The notes under the pieces were generated by a model that saw nothing but the letters and a program-made list of their open reading frames with translations, was not told where the DNA came from and did not search any database. Both the position numbers and the translations under genes were made by a program. A stretch of DNA of 64,000 nt from NCBI GenBank assembly GCA_963693365.1, contig CAVNZM010000003.1, positions 14,880,001 to 14,944,000 on the forward strand, in the 5' to 3' direction. The DNA is from Amoebidium appalachense (lineage: Eukaryota > Ichthyosporea). Position 1 is the stretch's first letter. Each line of letters begins with the position of its first letter. This document shows positions 1 to 11,394 of this stretch, one piece after another.

Positions 1-1120
1 TTGACACGTTCCAGTGGGACGTGTCTGCAGAAAATGGATCTGTAATCAGCGGCTCGACGACATATGACCACGTGACAGGCAGGTTCGAAAGGGGTGAGGG
101 GCGGGGGGGGGCCGGTGGGGGGGGGGGGGGGGGGGGGGGGGGGGCAAAACGACATCAAACAGTGATCGGAAACGACGTCTGGATGATATCAACTTTGAAA
201 ATGGCTCAATCATATATATCAAGACATAACATAATGATATGAAAAGGATAATATAACTATATTGCGAAAATCATTCTTAATAAATCTTAATTATACCTTA
301 AATTTATCGTTTTGATATATGTGCTGTATGTCAAAAAGATGTGACAGAGTTATGTTAACGATATGCTACTAATATCATAAGGAATGGTTAGCTGATAAAC
401 TACTATATGTTTTAACGATATGTAACAGATACTAGAAAGATGTCGTGTAGAGGACATACAGCCAGAACTTCTCATATCTTTAAAGGCTCCTAAAACTATC
501 AAAACGATATTATTACGAAATTTCTTTTGACCCATCCTAGTTATCTTTATGTTATGAGGCTTATATCGTTATGACATTTAACGTATGATCTTTAGATAAT
601 GTTTTCGGCATCCTATACCTATCCGTTGTATATGAAAAGGACATCTGTAATAGTATCTTATAGATGTATTACCATATACGAAACCTCCTATAATGACCTC
701 GAAATGATATCATATAGATATATATGTATCTTATGATCGATTATCATATATATCGTAAGGATATGTGATAGCTACCATAAGGATATGGGGAAGGGCTCCT
801 AATCCGCTATTAGAGATATCTTTATTATGTCTAAAACGCTTCTGAACATCAGACTAAAAAGATTTTATGATATCAAATAGACTATCATAATGGTATCATA
901 CGGATATAACGAGGTTGTTGAATACATGGAACACAGGATAGAACAACGATGGGTTCAGGGTGCTCCGTATGAGCCCATTATGAGATCATTTTGATATCTA
1001 GCAAAAGATACCAAAATGATATCCAGAAAACCCGTGATAGCAAAACGATGCTGTTATGTTATCTAAAAGACAAGAGGGGGATAAAGAGTGGCAAAAAGAT
1101 GGGTTTATGGGTTTATGATA
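1..1120. other. AT-rich non-coding region with scattered GATAT motif
   Basis: No ORF here has coding character. A G tract lies at about 117-144. From about 240 to 1120 the sequence is AT-rich and repeatedly carries short variants of AACGATAT, AAGGATAT and ATGATATC, for example near 357, 416, 505, 706, 781, 868 and 1013. They look like remains of a degenerate short repeat. A similar AT-rich texture returns at 30.4-30.9 kb. The region ends where the GC-rich gene block begins near 1124. No promoter or terminator could be assigned. Confidence 0.5.
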
Positions 1121-1123
1121 TCT

Positions 1124-2418
1124 TTAATGGGTTTCGGATGCCGGATGAAGTTTGCTGATGGATGTAGTGGCCGTGAAAAATCTTGCCGTACGCGGGTTCC
1201 GCGCGGTCACGGGATCGATCATGGCGAACTCGTACTCGCCCTCCATCACCACAAAGGCCACATCGTCGGCCGCGCACACAGCCGGCGTAGTGCTGCCGTA
1301 CGGGGCGGCGTACGTGGCCTTGCCAGTGGCTTCGTCGTACACGCCCGGGTACCAGCGGCCCCCGCCGGCCCGGCACAGCACGGCATACGGCGCCAGTACG
1401 CTGTACCTCTGAGCCCCTGCGGGAGGGGCGCTGGCATAGACCGCCCTCCAGCCCCGTCCCCGGGGCGGCGGCGGCCTGTCCCTGACCAGGGGCGGTGCCC
1501 CCGGCGTGGTGGGAGTAAAGTCAAACAGCGTCTTTCTGTAGCCCACGTCCACGGGCGCCGAACCATGGTTGAAAACCTGGTCAGGCGTCATGTTGGACGC
1601 GGCACTGGCCACCCCAAAGCCTTCGACCGACAGAACCCCTGGCTTATCTGACAGCAACAGCGGGCGGCTGAAGCTGAACTTGGTAGTGGGGGCATCCGGA
1701 GCACTGGACACACTCCACTGGCGGACCTTGCCGTCCACGGCCGCGCTGACCGTGCCGTCGGCGTCAAAGGACAAGGCTACCAAGGCTTGTGGGGCACCCC
1801 ATCTACAAGCGGGTAGTCGGTCATGGCAACACCCTCCGGTGGGAACGGCCCAACCGAATCGGCGCGCGAAACCAGCGCCTCGTCTGAGATAAACCCATGC
1901 GGCGTAAAGTACAGCAGGCGAGGGATGCCTGTGGCGTCAAGGTACACGGAGAAGCCGTCCAACGGTGAGGGGTCCTCGCCCGACAGCGGCACCATGTTGC
2001 CCATCAAGAATTGCCCTGTGGCGGCCCGCGTGGGCTCGGCACGGAACTCGGCGGTCACGGTCAGGGGCAGCGTTTCGGACAGCACAGGCCCAGTCAGGGT
2101 GTCGGCTGACGTCTCGCTCGGGACCAACGGCGGGATATCCGGGGCCGGAGCTGGGCCAGGCGCCGGCACTGGAACCGTCGCTGGAACCGGCGGCCAAGCG
2201 GGCGCTGGAACCGGCGGCCAAACGGGCGCCGGGACCGGCGTTGCCAAGTGGGACCTCAGGCGCAGGTGCCACGCCGGGGCATTGTTGGACATTGTGTTCA
2301 TAGAAGCTAGTTCTAGTGCACGTTGTTCCTTCTGTAAGTCAGAAATGATTGCATCTTGTGAGGCCAACCTCTGCTCCAGTAGTTGGACTAGTTGCTGCAA
2401 CTGTAAGTTGTCAGACAT
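1124..2418 (-). pseudogene. Frameshifted coiled-coil/proline-rich protein, unknown function
   Basis: Two overlapping minus-strand ORFs, 2418-1777 (213 aa) and 1783-1124, appear to be one gene. The first ends just after G-V-P-H-K-P-W. The second continues in the next frame with V-A-L-S-F-D-A-D-G-T-V and K-V-R-Q-W, which looks like a WD40-type or beta-rich strand pair. Joining them needs a single missing base near 1783. N-terminal residues 1-40 are heptad-like (LQQLVQLLEQRL), followed by a long Pro/Ala/Val linker, then a beta-rich part. The combined length would be about 430 aa. Base composition is GC-rich like the neighbouring ORFs and unlike the flanks. I do not recognise the family. The shared strand, compact spacing and lack of introns fit a viral origin, which is inference. 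The second ORF has no ATG and is visible only from a TTG, which favours a broken gene over two genes. Confidence 0.45.
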
Positions 2419-3022
2419 AGTGTCGTGTATGATGGGTAACTAGTCTATGTGTTTTGTGCACTGAAAACGACAGTAGAAAAGTGTAAATCAAACGTTCTGC
2501 TTCCCCTGTTTGTGACATGGGAGGCACTGCTTTATATAGTCGTTAGGCCACCTCATGGTGGCCTCGTGTGCACCCTGGTGGTGGGCCATGTACAGCATGG
2601 CCGAAAAGAGAGCACAATGAAAACAAGTCGTTAAAGATATAAAAGTTAACTGTGCACGTTGAGTGGCTAGTTAACTTGCACTAAAGCACACAAATAAACG
2701 TGTTTAACACACCAATTGCAGTTAAACGTAAATCTTACTTCACACAACTAAAAATATTCTGAGAATATCCGGGAATAAAGCACACTAGTACCACTCTAAG
2801 AATAGAATCCTGTGGCAAATATAGACATGACATCATCTGAACCGGGAATATTAATTAATGAGCACAATTAGCACGTTGCTAGTGAAGCTCGTCATTGGTA
2901 CAGTTTTGGCTCAAACATATAACTACCATATATGAATATGACCGTAAACAAAAGCTCTATGCACTCGAGTGAGTGTTGAAACAATTATTCAATTGCTCAG
3001 AAACTTTCTCTAACAGACATTG
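2419..3022. other. AT-rich intergenic spacer
   Basis: About 600 nt between two minus-strand ORFs of the GC-rich block. It is AT-rich, with no long ORF and no clear repeat. It presumably holds the upstream region of the 2418 ORF, but no TATA box could be fixed. Confidence 0.4.
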
Positions 3023-3310
3023 CTAGCCGGGAGTACCAGTGTACTCCAACAGGCATGGCGTGGTCGACGGCGGTGTTCCTGGTGGCGCGGCGGGCGCTGG
3101 GCCTGGGCCGGCCTGAGGGCGCTGACGCTTCCATATGGCCGCGGACACCGCCGCAATCAGCACAATCACGCCCACCACAACGGCTACAATCACAGCCGGG
3201 TTCTTGGCCAGTTTGGCAACCGGCTCGCGACTGCCACCGGACGTCACGGTGCTCATGGACCAGGGCGACGTCGTGCTACCCGACGATGACCACGGGGACG
3301 TATACGACAT
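3023..3310 (-). CDS. Small single-pass membrane protein, hypothetical
   Basis: A 95-aa ORF starting at an ATG at 3310. Residues 1-30 are Ser/Thr/Pro-rich. Residues about 38-60 form one strong hydrophobic segment (VIVAVVVGVIVLIAAVSAAI) followed by K-R-Q-R, the pattern of a single transmembrane helix with a positive cytoplasmic flank. The rest is Pro/Ala/Gly-rich. No family is recognised. It lies on the same strand as its neighbours and about 60 nt downstream of the 3370-4277 gene, with a 12-nt T run (minus sense) just before its start. Small membrane proteins with proline-rich tails are common among giant-virus virion proteins, but nothing here proves that role. A chance ORF cannot be excluded at this length. 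Confidence 0.42.
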   Translation of the reverse strand: MSYTSPWSSSGSTTSPWSMSTVTSGGSREPVAKLAKNPAVIVAVVVGVIVLIAAVSAAIWKRQRPQAGPGPAPAAPPGTPPSTTPCLLEYTGTPG

Positions 3311-3369
3311 GACCGCTCTTTACCTGAGCTTCCGCAAAAAAAAAAAACACAGTGCAGGAACATTGAAAT

Positions 3370-4277
3370 CTAGGCCTTGGGAATTGGGAGTGTCTGTGCG
3401 GTCAAATCCCTCATGAGCTCTTCGAGCTCGCGCTCCCGGTACTCGGTGCGCGCGGCCTGCGCCTGTCCGGGGAACACCCAGCGGTACATGTCCACCACGC
3501 ACACGTCCAGGAGCGTCACAAATGGCCCCACGGCCTCCTTGGCATACCGTCCGGCCTCCTCCTCCGTAGCAAACACCCCAAGCGGTACTACCAGCGGGTG
3601 TCCCTGCCCGGGTTGCGCCACGGCCACCACGGCGTATGCCTGCTGGTCCACCGGGGCCGCCGCCTCCATCACATCGCCGGCGTGCTCCGATTCATTGTCC
3701 ATGTTTGGACACGTCTGGCCCGGGTTCTCGCCGTTCACGCCGCCATTCAACCGCGCCAACCCGTCCACGCGCGCGGCGTCCTCAGGCTGCGCGGCTGCCG
3801 CAGCGGCTTGGCCGTTGCCTTTGCCTTTGGCGGCTTCGGCCGTCTCCGCCTTGGCAGCTTCGACCTTTGCCCCAAACGCCTCCCGTGCCTCCCGCAGCCC
3901 CGCCGCGTAATCCGCCAGGCACACCCTCAAGGCGGCGGCTTGGTTCTCCACAAGTCCCGGGGTCAACACATCCCGGTGGGGTGCAGCAGCAGGTCATGCA
4001 CCGAGGGGGCTTGGGCGGCCACGTGCCGCATGGCGGCGGCGCGGTCCGTGAAGGCGCCCAGGATCCGGAACGCCGCCAGGCCGCTCCGTGGGCGCCGTGC
4101 CGTACCGGCCACGTTCATCAGCACACACGCCTGCGAGGGTGGCAACAGGGTGGCACAGGCCCGGATCTCCTCCTCGAGGGCCTGGACTGGTGTCACGGCG
4201 GCGGCCGGGGCGGTCAACGTTGACGGGGCGGACATTGCGGATCGGCTGGTCACGGACATTGCGGACATTGTTGACAT
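3370..4277 (-). pseudogene. NCLDV-like protein with repeated GxFxTxEEA signature, frameshifted
   Basis: Two minus-strand ORFs, 4277-3963 (104 aa) and 3969-3370, abut in different frames. A one-base deletion near 3969 would join them into about 302 aa. The first half has F-R-I-L-G-A-F-T-D-R-A-A-A-M-R-H-V. The second half has the related G-V-F-A-T-E-E-E-A-G-R-Y-A, then V-C-V-V-D-M-Y-R-W-V-F-P. From memory, this 'G-x-F-x-T-x-EEA ... (I/V)-x-V-V-(D/E)-M-x-x-W' pattern is typical of uncharacterised proteins shared by mimivirus-, phycodnavirus- and marseillevirus-like genomes (DUF5832-like). That assignment rests on pattern only. The middle is Ala/Lys/Glu-rich and probably helical. A TATA-like sequence lies about 10-20 nt before the 4277 start, which suits a gene with a short leader. 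Function unknown. Confidence 0.42.
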
Positions 4278-4285
4278 GGCTGGCC

Positions 4286-4297
4286 ATAATTATAAAA
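4286..4297 (-). promoter_or_regulatory. TATA-like element of the 4277 gene
   Basis: On the minus strand the sequence reads TTTTATAATTAT about 9-20 nt upstream of the ATG at 4277, inside otherwise GC-rich DNA. An AT-rich element this close to the start is typical of viral genes with very short leaders. Function is inferred from position only. Confidence 0.35.
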
Positions 4298-4363
4298 GGC
4301 AGGTGGGCGCCGCTCCTTTTCTCACTGCGATGGACCCCCGGCCGACGCGGCATTGGCGTTGAC

Positions 4364-4510
4364 TTAACATCTCGGTGCGGCAGCAGCCCGGTTGACCGAA
4401 GCACAAAAACAATCTTGTCACCATCCCAAACATCAGTGGTGACTGAACATCTTGGTGCGGCGGCAGCCCGGTTGACCGAAGCACGAAAAACAATCTTGTC
4501 ACCATTCAAA
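4364..4510. repeat. Two direct repeats (period 80 bp) between divergent genes
   Basis: Two copies of about 60-65 nt, beginning AACATCTCGGTGCGG near 4366 and AACATCTTGGTGCGG near 4446, both containing CCCGGTTGACCGAAGCAC and CAATCTTGTCACCAT. They lie between the minus-strand gene starting at 4277 and the plus-strand ORF starting at 4691, where a shared regulatory region could sit. GGTTGACCGAAG is also partly palindromic. Confidence 0.75.
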
Positions 4511-4690
4511 TGGTAAGGACAACTTAAGGTACTCAGGATTGGGAGGACCGGGTAACCGGTCAGGGGATGTTTATCATCCCTAAACTCAACACACTGCGAC
4601 ACGGCTACAACTGAGGGGGACCGGGCCGCCGGTACATCCACCGGCGCAGGCACTGCCGGCACTGCCGGCACTGCCGCTCCGCGTGGCCCC

Positions 4691-5071
4691 ATGCTTCCCT
4701 GGTCATCCCGCGTGGCCAGGCTGGTGGCCGCCACCCTGGTGGAGATGGCCCAGGACCGCGGCGCCGTGGAGGTGTCCCCCGGGGACCACGTGGGCTGGGC
4801 CCAGGCCGTGGACGCCTACGGGGCCCCGTTCATCCAGGCTCGCGGGCCCGGCGACCCGCCAAGCTGGCGTATGGGGGTCTACCTGGTCACGCGCGTGGAC
4901 ACGGCCGCCGCCCGCGCCGCGGTCGCCCGCGCCAACGACTCCCCCGGCCTCAACGTGCTGCTGGTCGGAGCCCACCCACACACGTCGTTTGCCGCCAAGG
5001 AGCTGCAGGCCACGCCCGCCGTGGAGCGGCTGTCGTTGGCATCTCTAAGACTTTTTGAACCTTTTTTATAA
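4691..5071 (+). pseudogene. RPB5-like RNA polymerase subunit, N-terminal fragment
   Basis: A GC-rich ORF of 126 aa. The N-terminus (V-A-A-T-L-V-E-M-A-Q-D-R-G) matches the start of RPB5-type subunits, where a helix ends in a conserved D/E-R-G. Later comes a strand pair (M-G-V-Y-L-V-T-R-V, then L-N-V-L-L-V-G-A) followed by H-T-S-F-A-A-K-E-L, which fits the RPB5 jaw region where '(I/L)-(I/L)-V-V ... (T/S)-x-x-A-K-x-x-L' occurs. The C-terminal assembly domain (N-I-T-E-H motif onwards) is absent: GC-rich coding stops near 5040 and runs into AT-rich sequence and a 50-nt G tract. RPB5 is found in all eukaryotes and several giant-virus groups; the intronless, GC-rich context favours a viral source. 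The match is by eye and divergent, so this is a moderate call. If right, the fragment could not work as a subunit. Confidence 0.42.
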
Positions 5072-5118
5072 ATTTTCTTTTTTCATTTCTCGCGCGTGCG
5101 CGCGGGGGGCCGGAGGGG

Positions 5119-5162
<44 letters not shown>

Positions 5163-5353
5163 GGTGGACAACGTTAATCTAAATGCATGCATGTGGGCAT
5201 GCGTGCGTCACGGTGTGTGCGTGTGTATTTGTGTGTGTATGTGTGTGTATGTGTGTGTGTAAGTTTGTGCGCACAGACGCGCGCATGTGTGTGCCGGAGT
5301 GTGACACTCAGGCTGTACGCGTGTGTGCGTCTTTTATTTTATTTTTTTTTTAT

Positions 5354-5384
<31 letters not shown>

Positions 5385-5957
5385 GGCCGGGGGTGATCTG
5401 GTCCGAGTCAGATCCGGCCAATGCCGTGGTGCACGGGCAATGGTCAATTTATGATTCGAATTTTTTTCTCTTACTGTGCCCTGGTATGCCATTTGGCAGA
5501 GGGGAAAAAATGGATAGTTCAGGATTTTTGTTGACAAGTTGGGCAGCTGTTAATGTTAGCCACCAAGCTGAATATTCAAAAACTGGATGCCATGATTTGA
5601 TTCCATACCGTGCTCATGTCTTTTAGTATGCACTTACTCACGGTATTTGCAAAGTCGGTAAAGTCTGCCTCCTTCCTCCTACCCTGATTAGCTGAATCCA
5701 AACGAGAAAAAAACTTTGAATCATATTCGTGAGATTGTGCTATAATTAAGACAGGATGCAGTCACAAGTCACTGGAAGCATTTAAAAAGTTTTAAACATT
5801 TAAGGCGTTAACCAACTTAAAATTTTAATGTGCAGTTGTCCGACGTTGTGGCATCCCAACAACCACCCAACCTGCACACGTTGGACAGGTCTCTTGCATA
5901 CACATCCCCCTCCCCCTCCCCACCTCCCCCCCCCCCCCCCCCCCCCTTTTTTTTTTT

Positions 5958-5988
<31 letters not shown>

Positions 5989-5990
5989 TT
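5072..5990. repeat. G tract, (GT)n, T-G and C-T-G homopolymer blocks with unassigned DNA
   Basis: A G tract lies at about 5114-5161, an imperfect (GT)n at about 5213-5262, and T-rich sequence passing directly into a G tract at about 5336-5386. A triple block C(n)-T(n)-G(n) lies at about 5926-5988. Between them, 5390-5920 shows no recognisable gene. Long ORFs predicted here are translations of the repeats. Confidence 0.8.
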
Positions 5991-6696
5991 TGGTTTCTGC
6001 ATTTTTGTGACGTTTCGTATTTTGTCTTTAAACGTCTTTTACTGGTGATTAAAGGACCCACATTTGTTCTGCCCGACTCCCTCACAGAGATGATCTCCGT
6101 ATACATGTGCAGCACGGCGCATATCATAAATGTTTAATCATGATCTGTGTTACACGTGCACCCCTGTCCAGTTAGTTGATTATTTTCGTAAGACTTTTGC
6201 AAATTTGTGCAATTCCTAGGCCAGCACCAACGGAGACTGTGGGAACAATGGTCACCTTCTAAGGTACTGCTTATCTTTTCGATCAGGGCACTGGCAGTGT
6301 CCCACAATCATATACGCGGAAATACAGTTCACATATGGAACACCAGATTCCTCTTTTCTCTTTTGCGGCCTATGCCCATTTGCTCAACCCACACTCAGAG
6401 CATTGGAAGATCGGGATCATAAGGTTTTGCCTGATTGTCTTCACAATGGCCGCCTGACTTTATTGCAGAATGGTCCGATTGTGACAGAAAATAAGTTTAA
6501 AAATGTGCATCTCGGCGGCTACGGCGTCACACTGCCACTATTGAACATGCATGCCGCGATATGAGTACATGCACGCGCACCTGCTAATGAATGTGAATAC
6601 AAGTACAGGAGTCACTCACTTCTTATCTAACTCGTAAATTTGGTTTAGGGCTTAAAATCTTAAGGTTTCTCGGCCGTAGGGTTCTTGATCTTTACT
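5991..6696. other. Unassigned intergenic sequence
   Basis: Ordinary-complexity sequence of about 700 nt. No ORF longer than about 70 codons has coding character, and no known repeat, RNA gene or splice-site-bounded exon was seen. Confidence 0.4.
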
Positions 6697-6738
<42 letters not shown>

Positions 6739-7387
6739 CTCCCCAAATTCCCACCCCCTCCACCTCTCCCTCCCTTCCCCTCCCCCCAACACACACACAC
6801 ATAGTCGCAGGGGTAGCTTTACCGAATATCCAACGAGATATTCCCAAAACGCAAATCCTACCGAAATGTATGGAAGTTCCATGATCAGGCCTGCATGATA
6901 TTAGGGACATTGCTCATATTAGATATGATAGACCCCCCCCCCCCCCCTCCCCCTCCCCTCTCCCATACCGTGACTTTAAACGGATATTATTCAGTTGGGT
7001 GCCCCCCTCTCCCCCCTCTCCCCCCCGGCCCCCAAAAAGCACAGAAAAGTTCAAATATGTATAATGGTATTAACACACCCAAGCACCACACACAGCCTCC
7101 CCCCCCCCCCCCCCTCTCTCCTCCCCCCCCCCCCCCCCCCCCCCCCTTCTCCTTCCCCAATCCTCCTTCTCCCCCTCCCCCCCTCCCCCCCCCCCCCCCA
7201 ATCCAACACGCGCGCACGCACACTCGCGCGCGCACACACACACATGTCACACACACACGCGCGCGCACACACACGCACACGCACACGCACACGCACACAC
7301 ACACGTACACGCACGCACACGCACACACACACGCACACGCACACGCACACGCACACGCACACGCACACGCACACGCACACGCACACG

Positions 7388-7440
<53 letters not shown>

Positions 7441-7445
7441 ACACC
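6697..7445. repeat. C tracts and long imperfect (AC)n/(GCAC)n microsatellite
   Basis: C tracts lie at about 6700-6736, 6934-6960 and 7100-7200. They are followed by a 240-nt (AC)n array with frequent GCAC variants at about 7205-7444. The order C tract then (CA)n on this strand equals (GT)n then G tract on the other strand, a pattern that recurs across the window. Confidence 0.9.
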
Positions 7446-8014
<569 letters not shown>

Positions 8015-8498
8015 TAACACACAGACAACCCACTCCATCCTTGCGTACGCTCACACACAAATACACGCACCAGCCACGAGATTCACCATGATATACCTGG
8101 CCAGACACCCACTCCCGCCTTGAAATACACAACTTGCTTCCGCGCATGTTACAGTAGGAGTTAAAGGGAGGGGTGAGGGAGAAAAACACAAACAAACAAA
8201 CAAACAAACAAACAAACAAACAAAAAAAGAGTGCGATATCAAAATCCTCGGACTTAATCACACCCATCGGCCTCGAGATTCGTTTTGCAGAGGTATTCTA
8301 CTACCGGGATATAGGTGTATTGACGAGTATTCCACTGTCGGGACAATTATTCTGGGACTAATCCTGTTAGTGAGCTTATGTCGCTTATAACTTTTCGGAA
8401 ACACTACCGTAACGGACGGGTGGAACAACTTGCCAGCTAGCAGCAATGAAGCACACATAATTCGAATTCAATTTTTATTTTTTTTATTTTTTTTTCTT

Positions 8499-8529
<31 letters not shown>

Positions 8530-8880
8530 AGGGGGGGGGGGGGGGGGAGGGGGGAGGGATTCGATAATTTGTGTACATGCTCAACAAATTAATTACCGTC
8601 CCCCTGGCAGTAATATTGATGTAATTGAGTACAAATAAAAGTTATGAGAAAAGAAAGCACGTAGCATCATGACATAAGTGATGGAAAAGCACCCCTGCAA
8701 CTTGAAGCCTGCAGTAGACTTGAGCTCGTCAACTTTGACCTGGATACTGTGGGCCGTGAAAAAGTTTCAATTTCTCGGGGCTGGTCGCCCACAGGAATCT
8801 AAAAAGGTTCAGCACAGACATGCACCCCAGGCCGATGCCCCGGCTCCCGGTGAAAAATATCTTTTTTTTTTTTTTTTTTA
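8015..8880. repeat. Unassigned DNA with (AAAC)n and G tract
   Basis: An (AAAC)n array of about 9 units lies at 8192-8226. T-rich sequence at 8467-8498 passes into a G tract at about 8502-8558. The remainder (8015-8190, 8230-8460, 8560-8860) shows no recognisable gene or RNA. Confidence 0.7.
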
Positions 8881-8979
8881 TCCGTCAGGTAGGGCTCTAG
8901 CAGCTGCAGCTTGCACAGACGTCTGAAAATGTATACCTGACGTAGGAGTGACTGAGAAACGCAAATAAGGGGCCGAATT

Positions 8980-9029
<50 letters not shown>

Positions 9030-9180
9030 TCCCCCCGGCCCCCCCGGCCCCCCCCCCCCCCCCCCCCCCCGGGCCCCCCCCCCCAAAAAAAAAAAAATTA
9101 AGAGTGAACCGTCAAGTGGGGCTCTGCAACTGGCACAGACTAATAATATGTAGGATTAAGTAAGTAAGGGGCTGAATACC
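8881..9180 (+). repeat. Imperfect direct repeat flanking a C tract
   Basis: Two related stretches, about 8881-8983 and 9108-9180, share CCGTCA-G-T-GGGGCTCT, a CACAGAC block, and AAGGGGC-GAAT-ACC at the end. Each follows an A or T homopolymer, and they are separated by a C tract at 8981-9073. They may be diverged copies of a short dispersed element with a homopolymer tail. Confidence 0.5.
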
Positions 9181-9290
9181 AATAAAATCCATACTTTTAC
9201 ACATAATTCATACCAAAAAACAACAACCAAAAAAAAAAAAAAAAAAACCCTCTGTGCCCGGCCAACCGCCTGGTGGGCGGGTTGCACCAG

Positions 9291-9330
9291 CCTGATTCGC
9301 GTTCGAATCAGGCGGACGCGAATCAGGCTT
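9291..9330. repeat. Short perfect hairpin CCTGATTCG/CGAATCAGG
   Basis: Arms 9291-9299 and 9304-9312 are perfect 9-bp complements around a 4-nt loop. A further CGCGAATCAGG at about 9318-9328 can pair with the left arm instead, so two alternative hairpins exist. It follows a 17-nt A run. The GTTCGAATC core resembles a tRNA B box, but no tRNA fold can be built. Confidence 0.55.
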
Positions 9331-9515
9331 ACCCGCTAGAAGCAACGACACCAAAATAGCGCTCCGACCGTAATGAACTTGCGTCATTGAACATTAATTT
9401 TCTGCGCTCTAGTAGTACCAGTGTCAACCTTTTTCTTTCTTTTTGCCCTTCCTTCCTTCCTTCCTTCCTTTCTTTCTTTTTCTTATTAGTTCACAACATC
9501 TTTCCGCTGCCTAAG

Positions 9516-9553
<38 letters not shown>

Positions 9554-9815
9554 TCTCACTTTATCTCCGTCGGTAGTTCACCATCTCCCTTGCATAAGCC
9601 CCCTCCGAGAGCACCAATCCATACGGCAGCTCCACTCTCTTTCTTAGTGTTTGGCGTGTGTAAGAGAACATGGAGGACCAAATAACCCTCGAGCCCTTGG
9701 GGCACACGTCCAACTTTGCACGACTCTATGAGGATGGAAAACTGTGCGACTTGATTCTCAGAGCTGTTGGCAGGGAGGGCAACACGCAAGACTTCAAGTC
9801 CACCGGGTTATTATT

Positions 9816-10053
9816 GTAAGGAACCTCCCTCTCCCTTAACCTGCCTCCCTCCCCGACTCTCCCCATAATTCCCTTCCCCTTCCCTCCCTACCCCCTTCCC
9901 TCCCTCCCTCCGTCCCTTCCTCCCTACCTCCCTCCGGATCCCTTCCTAACTCCACCCGTCCCTTCCTCCTTCCCTCCCTCTTCTCTTTCCATTCCCCCCT
10001 CCACCCCTTTCCCCATTCCCTGTCTCTCTCTCCTCTCTCTCTCTCTCTCTCGC

Positions 10054-10112
<59 letters not shown>

Positions 10113-10206
10113 CTCTCTCTCTCGCTCGCTCGCTCTCTCTCTCCCTCCCTTCCTCCCTCCCTCCCTGCCTCCCTGCCTCCCTCCCTCCCTCCCCGCCTCC
10201 GTTCCT

Positions 10207-10253
<47 letters not shown>

Positions 10254-11394
10254 ACACTCTCTCTCCCTCCCTCCCTACCTCCCTCCCCCCCGCCCCCCTC
10301 TCTCTTCCTCTCGTCCCCTCCCCCCCCCCCCCCAACTCCCTCTCGCTCTCTCGTCACCCCTCCCCCTCCCCCCCCCCCTCCCCCTCTCCCTCCCCAGCCC
10401 CTCCGCCACTCGCCCAAAAAAAATAAAACCTTTCCTTTCGATGTCTTCTCCGCCTCCTCTCTTCTCCGCCTCCTGCGTCTCCCCACAAACATACCAGCAC
10501 CACCACGAATTGTTGGTTTTAGGTCGTTTTTTCTCCTTTAATGGCACCCTCCCCAGTTTGTCACCTGCGAGCTGATATCGAAGATGACAGAGAGCAAGAA
10601 GAGTGTTTATCCCTCTTCCCCAAACACACACACACACACACACACACCCACACCCACATACAGACACACACTGGTTCCTTCCTTCCTCTCTCTCTCTCCC
10701 TCTCCCCCCCCCCCCCCCCCCCCCCCTCTCTCTCCCCCTTCCCTCCCTCCCCCCCCCCCCCCCCCCCCCCGTCCCTCCCCTCTCTCTCCGTCAGATTCTC
10801 TCTCGCACCCTCCCTCCCTCCGCCTTTGCGTATGAGGAGGGCCATGGCTCTGCCTATTTCGCACTAAATTAAATTTAACTAGTGCTTATTTTATAATCTG
10901 CGACCTGACTAATCTTAACCCGGGCACTCTGCTCTCTACCCGCCACTTGTTCCTTCTTTCCCCCCAGCATCCCCCCCCCCCCCCACCCCCCCCCCCCCCC
11001 CTCCCTCCCGGTCCCCCCTTCGTGCCCTCCCCTCCCCTCCCCCCCCCTCGCCCCTTCCTCTCCCCCCCTCCCCCCCCCCCCCCCCATCGCCCAGATCCCT
11101 TCTTCCTCTTTTCCATCTCTTTCCTCTCCTCTCGGCTTTCTCTTTCCTCCTTTTCGCTTGCCTTTCACCTCTGAGGTCCTCTTCCCTGTCCCCCCTGCCC
11201 CCCCGCCCTTCCCTCCCCCCCCCTCCCCCCCCCCCCCCACACCTCCCCACTCTGCCCCTGAGCACAGAAAATGCTTATGATGCATACTCTTTTTGTGTGC
11301 TCTAGTGCTTCTGAATTGTTTTGTCCGTCGTGACTCCAACACAATCTAACCAACCCTCCCTCCCCCCTCTCCCCCCCACCCCACCCTTCTCCAG
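9816..11394 (+). repeat. Intron 1 of BTB copy 1: polypyrimidine and C tracts
   Basis: The intron runs from GTAAGG to a CTTCTCCAG acceptor. It is almost wholly C/T on the sense strand: (CT)n, (TTCC)n, C tracts (for example 10084-10108, 10704-10726, 10750-10770, 10970-11020) and a short (AC)n at 10624-10648. The few plain stretches (10440-10600, 10850-10960, 11260-11350) contain no exon I can recognise. Confidence 0.75.

Noticed and set aside
64-144. Telomere or chromosome end from the G-rich tract near the start
   Set aside because: It is a plain G homopolymer with no telomere-type unit, and similar tracts occur throughout the window.
4290-4734. 246-aa minus-strand ORF overlapping the 4277 gene and the RPB5-like start
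   Set aside because: It is a shadow of GC-rich sequence. It spans the 80-bp direct repeats and has no domain-like pattern.
9291-9330. Possible tRNA or tRNA-derived SINE at GTTCGAATC
   Set aside because: The word lies in a perfect hairpin that does not fit a T arm. No cloverleaf can be drawn.
9838-10867. Arg/Glu/Gly-rich and Ser/Pro/Leu-rich ORFs
   Set aside because: They are products of CT/GA and homopolymer tracts inside BTB introns (also 17.9-19.4 kb and 28.2-28.5 kb). They have no unique sequence.
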